This document shows positions 1-5,860 of a stretch of 6,652 bases of DNA, piece by piece. A program made the translations under genes and the position numbers. Every line of letters begins with the position of its first letter. The first letter of the stretch is position 1. The notes beneath the pieces were generated by a model. That model did not search any database and was not told the origin of the DNA. It saw only the letters and a list, made by a program, of their open reading frames with translations. The DNA comes from Chloroflexota bacterium (GTDB lineage Bacteria; Chloroflexota; UBA6077), in the NCBI GenBank assembly GCA_021845945.1, contig JAJZRD010000211.1, positions 1 through 6,652 on the forward strand. Direction: 5' to 3'.

Positions 1-698
1 ATAACCTCCGGTTCCATGGCGGGAGCAAGGGCGGTGATACTGACGGCGGCTACCACGAGACCTTCGGCGCTGAGAATGGGAGCCGCGACGCAGCGGATGC
101 CGAGGGTGTTTTCCTCGTCGTCGATGGCATATCCGCGAGCCGCGGTCCTCTCCAGCTCCTCGTCCAGTTGCCGGCGATCGGTGATGGTTCTGGGCGTCTT
201 CTGCACCAGCACCAGTCGGTCCACCACGCTGCGCCGCCGCTCCGGGTCCAGCCCCGCCAGCAGCATCTTCCCCAGCCCGGCACAGTGCAGCGGCGCCCGC
301 TCTCCACTCGTGACCTTGGTGCCGAAGGAGGTGGGCGTCTCACTGTGAACCCAGTAGCCGAGTTGGGCCGGGTCCAAGACCGCTAGATTGACGGTTTGCC
401 TGAGCCTGGCAGCCAGGCGCCGAAGGTGAGGGCGAGCAACCGAAACGAGGCGCTGGTGCTGAGCCGGCAGGTTGTGCAGGGCAAAGATGCGAAGACCAAG
501 GGCATATGAGCGGGTGGTGTCGTCCTGGCCGACGTACCCCCTCCTGCACAGGATCTGCAGCAGCCTGTGCACGCTGCTCTTGGGCATGTCCAGCTCGGTG
601 CTGAGCGTGGCGAGGCTGAGGGGTTCGTCCGAGTGGGCCAGCAGCTCGAGGAGGTCCAGGGCCTTATCGATAGACGACGAAGATGCACTGTGTTCCAA
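1..698 (-). CDS. IclR-family transcriptional regulator (C-terminus beyond window)
   Basis: A 232-residue reading frame runs off the left edge. Seen: an N-terminal winged helix-turn-helix (about residues 9-72, with IDKALDLLELL and MPKSSVHRLLQIL), then the IclR effector-binding domain with its hallmark strings GERAPLHCAGLGKMLLAGL (about 132-150) and GYAIDDEE...GIRCVAAPI (about 189-209). The family is usually about 250-260 residues, so perhaps 20-30 are missing. The start is TTG at 698-696: it follows GAGGA at 712-708 with a 9-nt gap, and an in-frame stop lies just upstream (713-711), leaving no ATG or GTG option before the helix-turn-helix. IclR proteins are cytoplasmic dimers that bind small carboxylic or aromatic effectors and usually control catabolic genes. 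The effector and targets cannot be read from the sequence. It diverges from the rib operon, but that operon has its own riboswitch, so a regulatory link is not implied. Confidence 0.93.
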   Translation of the reverse strand, partial: MEHSASSSSIDKALDLLELLAHSDEPLSLATLSTELDMPKSSVHRLLQILCRRGYVGQDDTTRSYALGLRIFALHNLPAQHQRLVSVARPHLRRLAARLRQTVNLAVLDPAQLGYWVHSETPTSFGTKVTSGERAPLHCAGLGKMLLAGLDPERRRSVVDRLVLVQKTPRTITDRRQLDEELERTAARGYAIDDEENTLGIRCVAAPILSAEGLVVAAVSITALAPAMEPEV

Positions 699-738
699 TA
701 TACGGAATCCTCATTCAAAGATGCGAAATGATGGCGCA

Positions 739-768
739 ATCTTAATGGGGTTTACTGTTCGCTGTCAA
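739..768 (-). promoter_or_regulatory. Candidate sigma70-type promoter of the IclR-family gene
   Basis: On the minus strand a perfect TTGACA (768-763) is followed after 18 nt by TAAGAT (744-739, four of six matches to TATAAT). Transcription would begin near 732 and give a leader of about 35 nt before the TTG start at 698. The placement relative to the gene supports it; no experimental support is available. Two short imperfect inverted repeats lie downstream (720-741 and 693-707) and could be operators. Confidence 0.6.
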
Positions 769-804
769 CCCCCGGTGTGCGGAAACAGCGGCGAGGAGGG
801 CGGC

Positions 805-825
805 GGCAGGGCAGAGCGCCCTGCC
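805..825. repeat. Perfect 8-bp GC-rich inverted repeat (REP-like)
   Basis: GGCAGGGC (805-812) and GCCCTGCC (818-825) are exact reverse complements around a 5-nt loop. No T-run follows on either strand, so it is not an intrinsic terminator. Compact GC-rich palindromes of this kind in intergenic DNA are typical of dispersed REP-type elements. Whether it is repeated elsewhere in the genome cannot be judged from one copy. Confidence 0.5.
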
Positions 826-1121
826 CTACGTCTCGAAATCCCTGTGGCGATGGCAGGCCTGTCCTTCGCACGGGGAGGGCGGGGGTCGGTCCTCACGCGG
901 CTCGAGCCAGCCGCTGGCCATTTGACCAGTGGGGACGCTTCCTGCCGGAGCACACCACCGCGGCTTCCTTGTTGGATCGACTCCTCCATGTCAGGAACGC
1001 GTCCGTCGCACACCTGGGCGAGAGAGTCGCGAACAAATCGTTGCGGCCGTTCCATTCTCAACGACTCAACGAGGTAACAGTTCACTCTACGACTGGCCTG
1101 GAGCCAAGTATGCGAGACAAG

Positions 1122-1151
1122 TTGACAGCTACCCCCCGCCGTTACTATACT
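1122..1151 (+). promoter_or_regulatory. Promoter of the riboflavin operon
   Basis: A perfect -35 box TTGACA (1122-1127), an 18-nt spacer and TATACT (1146-1151, five of six matches to TATAAT) predict transcription from about 1158, some 15 nt before the first pairing strand of the FMN aptamer. An overlapping TACTAT (1143-1148) would give a 15-nt spacer and is less likely. The position directly ahead of the riboswitch makes this a confident call. Confidence 0.8.
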
Positions 1152-1172
1152 ACTGAATGTTCTAAGCGAATA

Positions 1173-1317
1173 AAGTCCTTCGGGGCAGGGTGAGGCGGAG
1201 ACGCCAATTCCCGACCGGCGGTATCGCAGCGCAGCTGCGGAGCCCGCGAGCCGATGAGGCAGACCTGGTGCGAAGCCAGGGCCGACGGTACAGTCCGGAT
1301 GGAAGAAGGCACGACTT
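1173..1317 (+). promoter_or_regulatory. FMN riboswitch aptamer (RFN element)
   Basis: The conserved RFN strings appear in order: CCTTCGGGGCAGGGTG (1177-1192), AATTCCCGACCGGCGGTA (1206-1223), GAGCCCGCGAGCC (1240-1252), GCCGACGG-ACAGTCCGGATG (1281-1301) and GAAGAAGG (1302-1309). The closing P1 stem can be drawn as AAGTC (1173-1177) with GACTT (1313-1317) plus CTTC (1178-1181) with GAAG (1305-1308), leaving GCAC (1309-1312) bulged. Variable hairpins are visible: GGCG/CGCC with a GAGA tetraloop (1194-1205), CGCAGC/GCTGCG (1225-1239) and CCTGG/CCAGG (1264-1280). Known: the RFN element binds FMN and represses riboflavin synthesis or transport genes. Its position between the rib promoter and an intrinsic terminator ahead of ribD points to control by premature termination. 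Confidence 0.97.
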
Positions 1318-1329
1318 AGGTTGCATCGG

Positions 1330-1370
1330 GCGGCCGGAGGCTGTTGTGCCTTCGCGGCCGCTTTTCGTTT
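1330..1370 (+). terminator. Intrinsic terminator, expression platform of the FMN riboswitch
   Basis: GCGGCCG (1330-1336) pairs with CGGCCGC (1355-1361), and AGGC (1338-1341) pairs with GCCT (1348-1351). Between them are a small internal loop (G1337 opposite 1352-1354) and a 6-nt apical loop. The hairpin is followed at once by TTTTCGTTT (1362-1370). Stem plus U-rich tail, 12 nt after the aptamer and about 70 nt before ribD, is the standard layout for FMN-induced transcription termination. Confidence 0.85.
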
Positions 1371-1404
1371 GTCCTGAGTGTTGGATCGGGAGTGCTGATA
1401 GGCG

Positions 1405-1424
1405 GGCCGGCGGGGCCGCCGGCC
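1405..1424 (+). promoter_or_regulatory. GC-only hairpin directly upstream of the ribD ribosome binding site
   Basis: GGCCGGCGG (1405-1413) and CCGCCGGCC (1416-1424) are exact reverse complements; with a realistic loop about 8 bp would form. It ends 5 nt before GAGG (1430-1433), the ribD Shine-Dalgarno. No T-run follows, so it is not a terminator. A role in translation or mRNA stability is only inferred; it could be a by-product of high GC. Confidence 0.45.
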
Positions 1425-1439
1425 GCGGCGAGGTGGCAC

Positions 1440-2552
1440 GTGGCTGAGACAGACTACATGGCGAGGGCGCTGGATCTGGCCGCCAGGGCCAGAGGGACCA
1501 CCGGCAACAATCCTGCGGTGGGCGCCCTGCTGGTTCGAGACGGCCGGATCGTCGGCGAAGGGTTCACCCAGCCGCCCGGCCAAGCCCACGCGGAGGTAGT
1601 TGCCCTCCGGCAGGCCGGGGAGCTGGCACGCGGTGCCACTCTCTACGTCACCCTGGAGCCATGCTGCCACTTCGGCCGGACGCCCCCCTGCACCGACGCC
1701 CTGATCAAGGCCGGTGTTGCCGAGGCTCACGTGGCGATGCTGGACCCCAACCCCCTGGTATCGGGAGGGGGAAAGGCCGCCCTGGAGCGGGCGGGTGTGG
1801 CGATCCATCTGGGCGAGCGGGAGGCTGAGGTTCGCGGCTTCCTGGAGGCCTGGCTGATCTACATCTCGACGGGCCGTCCTCAAGTGATCGCCAAGTACGC
1901 CATGACCCTGGACGGGAAGATCGCCACCTCCACCGGCGAGTCGAAGTGGATCACCGGTCCCAAGGCCCGACGGAGGGTGCAGGAACTGCGGGCGGCGGTG
2001 GACGCCATAATGGTGGGGGTGAACACGGTGATCTCCGACGACCCCCAGCTCACGGCGCGGGACGAAGACGGGAGGGTCCTTTCCCGCCAGCCCTTGCGGC
2101 TGATCGTGGACTCGACCGCCAGGGTGCCCCTCTCCAGCCGGGTGATATCGGGCAACCTGCCGGGGAGCACGGCGATGATCGTGGGTCCAGGGGCCGACCC
2201 GGTAAGGGTCAAGCAGATCGAAGAGTTGGGCAACGCCGTCATCACCGTCCCCCGGAAGCAGGGTCGGGTGGACCTGGAGTCGACGCTCCAGATCCTGGCC
2301 GGCGAGTGGGGCGTGACGTCGATGCTGGTGGAGGGGGGCGGCGAGCTGCTGGGCTCCCTCTTCGACCAGCGGCTGGTGGACAAGCTGTTCGCCTTCGTGG
2401 CTCCAAAGCTGGTGGGCGGGGCCGAGGCCCCCGGGCCCGTGGGTGGCAAGGGGGTCGAGTCGCTGGCGTCGGCCGTCCGGCTGAAGGAGATCACCTGGGA
2501 GCGGATCGGCGACGACCTGATGATCGTGGGATGCGTGGACCACTCGCAGTAG
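1440..2552 (+). CDS. ribD: Bifunctional RibD: pyrimidine deaminase / reductase
   Basis: A 370-residue cytosolic enzyme for two riboflavin steps: deamination of 2,5-diamino-6-ribosylamino-4(3H)-pyrimidinone 5'-phosphate, then NADPH-dependent reduction of the ribosyl chain. Residues 1 to about 145 form a CMP/dCMP-deaminase-type zinc domain: HAE (H50, catalytic E52) and EPCCHFGRTPPC with zinc cysteines C75 and C84, almost the same positions as in Bacillus RibG. Residues from about 146 form the DHFR-like reductase domain (AMTLDGKIAT, SKWITG, AIMVGVNTVISDDP, LVEGGGELLGSLF). Full length for the family (about 360-370). GTG at 1440 is chosen because GAGG at 1430-1433 sits 6 nt upstream and the resulting start (MAETDYMARALDLA) matches usual RibD openings. 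ATG 1458 would trim the first helix, and TTG 1344 lies inside the terminator. First gene after the FMN riboswitch. The usual S/T-x-P-N-P string reads TGNNP (21-25), a mild variant. Confidence 0.96.
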   Translation: MAETDYMARALDLAARARGTTGNNPAVGALLVRDGRIVGEGFTQPPGQAHAEVVALRQAGELARGATLYVTLEPCCHFGRTPPCTDALIKAGVAEAHVAMLDPNPLVSGGGKAALERAGVAIHLGEREAEVRGFLEAWLIYISTGRPQVIAKYAMTLDGKIATSTGESKWITGPKARRRVQELRAAVDAIMVGVNTVISDDPQLTARDEDGRVLSRQPLRLIVDSTARVPLSSRVISGNLPGSTAMIVGPGADPVRVKQIEELGNAVITVPRKQGRVDLESTLQILAGEWGVTSMLVEGGGELLGSLFDQRLVDKLFAFVAPKLVGGAEAPGPVGGKGVESLASAVRLKEITWERIGDDLMIVGCVDHSQ

Positions 2553-2631
2553 ACGGGGTTGTCTCAACCCTGCGGTCGAAGTGGGCAGCGTGCACCGCGT
2601 ATCGGCGTTCTTGGCAACGGTACAGCCCTCA

Positions 2632-2659
2632 CCCTGACCCTCTCCCAGGGGGAGAGGGG
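2632..2659. repeat. 28-bp palindromic repeat, copy 1 (ribD-ribE intergenic)
   Basis: It consists of CCCTGA followed by the palindrome CCCTCTCCC-AGG-GGGAGAGGG and a final G. The 28 bases are identical to the copy at 2693-2720, with starts 61 bp apart. The 9-bp stem with a 3-nt loop would form a strong hairpin in the rib mRNA. This resembles the dispersed CCCTCTCCC/GGGAGAGGG palindromes known from intergenic regions of many bacterial genomes. Confidence 0.85.
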
Positions 2660-2692
2660 GCCCCAGGATCAGCAGCCGGGAGCTGCGGTTGG

Positions 2693-2720
2693 CCCTGACC
2701 CTCTCCCAGGGGGAGAGGGG
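2693..2720. repeat. 28-bp palindromic repeat, copy 2 (ribD-ribE intergenic)
   Basis: Same 28 bases and orientation as copy 1. It ends 11 nt before GGAG (2732-2735), the ribE Shine-Dalgarno, so its hairpin would sit just upstream of the ribE ribosome binding site without covering it. The 33 bp between the two copies do not repeat the flanks, which argues against a simple tandem duplication of a larger unit. Confidence 0.85.
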
Positions 2721-2741
2721 TTTGTGGATCTGGAGACAAGG

Positions 2742-3383
2742 ATGTTCACCGGAATCGTCGAAGAGGTAGGCAGGGTGGAGCTGCTGGCGAAGGTCGGCGG
2801 CGGGTACCAGCTGCGGGTCCGAGCCCGGAAGGTGCTGGAGGAGCTGAAGCTGGGCGAGAGCGTGGCCGTAAACGGCACCTGCCTCACCGTCACCCGGTTC
2901 GACGCCGGGGTATTCCTCGTCGGACTCTCCCCCGAGACCCTGCGCCGCACCAACCTGGGCGAGCTGAAGCCCGGCGACCGGGTCAACCTGGAGCGGGCGC
3001 TGCGGCCGACCGATAGGATGGGGGGCCACTACGTCCAGGGGCACGTGGATGGCGTGGGGAGCGTCGCGGAGCGACGGCGGGATGGGGATGCCCTGGTCCT
3101 TCGCTTCGGCTGTCCGCCGGAGCTCTCCCGCTACGTGGTGGAGAAGGGCTTCGTCGCCGTGGACGGCATCAGCCTGACGGTGACGGGCTGCGGCGAGGGC
3201 TGGTTCTCCGTTTCCCTGATACCCTTCACCCAGGAGGCGGTGACCCTGGCCGACAGGGGGGTGGGGGAGAAGGTCAACCTGGAGGTCGACATAATGGCCA
3301 AGTACGTCGAGAGCTTGCTGGCACGCCGGGAGGGCGGAAGGGGGATCACCCCGGAGTACCTGGCGGAGCAAGGCTTCATATAG
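2742..3383 (+). CDS. ribE: Riboflavin synthase, alpha subunit
   Basis: A 213-residue enzyme that dismutates two 6,7-dimethyl-8-ribityllumazine molecules into riboflavin and 5-amino-6-ribitylamino-uracil, the last pathway step; the family acts as a cytosolic trimer. Two lumazine-binding barrels are visible, about residues 1-97 and 98-200. The first opens with the signature MFTGIVEEVG and holds NGTCLTV (C47) and SPETLRRTNLG. The second holds GGHYVQGHVDG (about 94-104) and FVAVDGISLTV, followed by the usual C-terminal helix (VDIMAKYVESLL). Length is normal. The start is ATG 2742, with GGAG at 2732-2735 six nt upstream and the invariant MFTGIVEE at the N-terminus; the frame stays open back to 2559, but only through the palindromic repeats. 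It lies 189 bp after ribD, the only loose junction of the operon, and 12 bp before ribBA. In Bacillus nomenclature this is ribE; in E. coli it is ribC. Confidence 0.96.
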   Translation: MFTGIVEEVGRVELLAKVGGGYQLRVRARKVLEELKLGESVAVNGTCLTVTRFDAGVFLVGLSPETLRRTNLGELKPGDRVNLERALRPTDRMGGHYVQGHVDGVGSVAERRRDGDALVLRFGCPPELSRYVVEKGFVAVDGISLTVTGCGEGWFSVSLIPFTQEAVTLADRGVGEKVNLEVDIMAKYVESLLARREGGRGITPEYLAEQGFI

Positions 3384-3395
3384 GGGGTGGTGGCT

Positions 3396-4623
<1,228 letters not shown>

Positions 4624-4640
<17 letters not shown>

Positions 4641-5100
4641 GGGCGAGCTGGTCGGGCGGGGTCTTCGCTTCGCCGCGGTGGTCTCGCGCTTCAACGAGTT
4701 CATCAGCAGCCGGCTGCTGAGCGGGGCCAAGGACGCCATGGCCCGCCACGGCGTGGGCGAGGAGAATCTGGACGTGGCCTGGGTGCCCGGCTCCTTCGAG
4801 ATCCCGCTGATCGCCAAGAAGTTGGCCCAGACCGGCGAGTACGCCGCGGTGATCTGCCTGGGCGCCGTCATCAGGGGATCTACCCCACACTTCGACTACG
4901 TGGCCGCCGAGGTGTCCAAGGGTGTCGCGGCGGTGAGCCTGGAGACGGGGGTGCCGGTGATCTTCGGGGTGATCACCGCCGACAACCTGGAGCAGGCCAT
5001 CGAGCGGGCGGGCACCAAGTCGGGCAACAAGGGGTTCGACGCGGCCGTGGCGGCCATCGAGATGGCTAACCTGGTGGCTGCGCTGCGCAGCGAGCGATAA
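4624..5100 (+). CDS. ribH: 6,7-dimethyl-8-ribityllumazine synthase
   Basis: A 158-residue enzyme condensing DHBP with 5-amino-6-ribitylaminouracil to give 6,7-dimethyl-8-ribityllumazine, the RibE substrate. Family motifs in order: SRFNEFIS (21-28), VPGSFEIP (54-61), [14 protein letters not shown] (80-93, catalytic-type H89) and the C-terminal [21 protein letters not shown] with the phosphate-binding Arg of ERAGTK. Length is normal; the family forms pentamers or 60-mer icosahedral shells in which RibE may be enclosed, but the assembly state cannot be told here. ATG 4624 is preceded by GAGGAGG (4611-4617) at 6 nt, the strongest ribosome binding site in the operon, lying inside the end of ribBA. 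The start precedes the ribBA stop (4638-4640), so translational coupling is likely. Last gene of the operon; 32 bp separate it from the convergent plsY. Confidence 0.97.
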
Positions 5101-5132
5101 GGCGTTGGGGGTGCGGGGCCGACCGGTTCCCC

Positions 5133-5747
5133 TCAGGCGCGGCGGCCCAGCTTCCGCTCGGTGCCGTGGAGGAGCCGGTAGATGTTGTCTCTGTGGCTCG
5201 CGATGACGAAGGCGGCGCCAAGCAGACCGAAGAGCAGGTGGGGGAAGGGCTGTCCCAGCAGAATCACCACGATCAGCATGGTGATCGGCACCGTGCCGGA
5301 GCCCAACACCGATCCCAGGGAGACGTAGCGGCTGCGGGCGATGATGGCGATCCCGACGAGGGTGGTGACCACCATGACCGGGGGCGATATGACGGCCAGG
5401 GCGCCGAGGCCCGTCGTCACTCCCCTTCCACCCTTGAAGCCGATGTAGATGGAGTAGTTGTGGCCCAGAAGGGCCGCCAGGCCCGCCACCACGTCGGCCG
5501 TCGGGTCGCCGTGGGTGAGGAGCCGCGCGAGCAGGATCGCCAGCACCCCTTTGAGGAAGTCGCCGCCGAAGACCGGCGCGGCCGTCTTCCAGCCCATGGT
5601 GCGCAGGACGTTGGTGGCGCCCGTTCGCTTGCTGCCCTGTTGGAGCAGGTTGGCGTTGCCCCGCAGACGGGCCAGGACGTAGCCCGTGGGGATGGATCCG
5701 AGCAGGTAGGCGATCCCGCCCACCAGAAGGTAGGAGCCGATCTCCAT
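5133..5747 (-). CDS. plsY: Acyl-phosphate:glycerol-3-phosphate acyltransferase
   Basis: A 204-residue multi-spanning inner-membrane enzyme that moves the acyl group of acyl-phosphate (made by PlsX) to sn-glycerol 3-phosphate, giving lysophosphatidic acid. Its three cytoplasmic motifs are visible: GSIPTGY (17-23) with GSKRTGATNVLR (38-49); GHNYSIYIGFKGGRGV (95-110); and HRDNIYRLLHGTERKLG (185-201). Hydrophobic stretches fit about five membrane spans (near 3-20, 55-78, 84-98, 113-137, 150-183), and the length is normal. The common GSGN/GSGR of motif 1 reads GSKR here, while the conserved Ser39 and Arg49 are kept. Start: ATG 5747-5745 with GAGG four nt upstream; an ATG at 5831 would add 28 non-hydrophobic residues not typical of the family. 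It converges on ribH and diverges from gpsA, whose product makes its substrate. Confidence 0.95.
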   Translation of the reverse strand: MEIGSYLLVGGIAYLLGSIPTGYVLARLRGNANLLQQGSKRTGATNVLRTMGWKTAAPVFGGDFLKGVLAILLARLLTHGDPTADVVAGLAALLGHNYSIYIGFKGGRGVTTGLGALAVISPPVMVVTTLVGIAIIARSRYVSLGSVLGSGTVPITMLIVVILLGQPFPHLLFGLLGAAFVIASHRDNIYRLLHGTERKLGRRA

Positions 5748-5860
5748 CTTTCCTCGCTGCCTCGCTGTTTGGGAGGGGCGGGAAATCGCCCGCTCAGCAT
5801 CGCTCCCGTGCGGTGTCGAAACCTCAACCATGATAGCATAATGCGCTGGGTGGACTGAAG
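5748..5860. promoter_or_regulatory. Shared divergent promoter region between plsY and gpsA
   Basis: These 113 bp separate two divergent start codons and should hold both promoters. On the plus strand CATAAT (5837-5842, five of six matches to TATAAT) could be a gpsA -10 box, but no good -35 lies 16-18 nt upstream. No convincing promoter is seen for plsY. Overlapping short inverted repeats (GGGCG 5776-5780 with CGCCC 5787-5791; GCGGG 5778-5782 with CCCGC 5789-5793) lie in the plsY leader. Confidence 0.4.

Larger units (their letters stand above)
699..1121. other. Intergenic region without a recognisable gene
   Basis: About 420 bp separate the IclR start from the rib promoter. Open frames cross it on both strands, but none shows a recognisable domain, a convincing ribosome binding site or protein-like composition. 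The contents I can support are the iclR promoter (739-768) and a perfect 8-bp inverted repeat at 805-825. The remainder (about 830-1121) has mixed composition, less GC-rich than the rib genes in its last 150 bp. It may be decayed coding sequence or regulatory DNA, but I cannot identify a parent gene. Confidence 0.5.

Noticed and set aside
1..698. IclR-family protein as regulator of the rib operon
   Set aside because: Divergent placement is the only hint; the rib operon has a complete FMN riboswitch and IclR proteins usually serve catabolic genes.
472..1193. Plus-strand frames across the iclR start and intergenic region
   Set aside because: They overlap the IclR helix-turn-helix or the rib promoter and riboswitch, and the translations are Arg/Ser-rich shadow sequence without motifs.
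1344..1439. An earlier TTG start for RibD at 1344
   Set aside because: It lies inside the riboswitch terminator hairpin, has no ribosome binding site, and adds residues with no counterpart in RibD.
2632..2720. The two repeats as a CRISPR array
   Set aside because: Only two units, each itself a near-perfect palindrome, with one 33-bp gap and no cas genes; this is the pattern of dispersed palindromic repeats.
2559..2741. A 61-residue N-terminal extension of RibE
   Set aside because: The frame is open, but it reads through the two repeats; the family begins exactly at MFTGIVEE and a good ribosome binding site precedes ATG 2742.
5101..5132. A bidirectional terminator between ribH and plsY
   Set aside because: Only a weak GGGG/CCCC pairing around ACCGGT is present, without a T-run on either strand.
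5748..5831. An upstream ATG for plsY at 5831
   Set aside because: It adds 28 polar residues not expected before the first membrane segment of PlsY; ATG 5747 gives the normal length and has a nearby GAGG.
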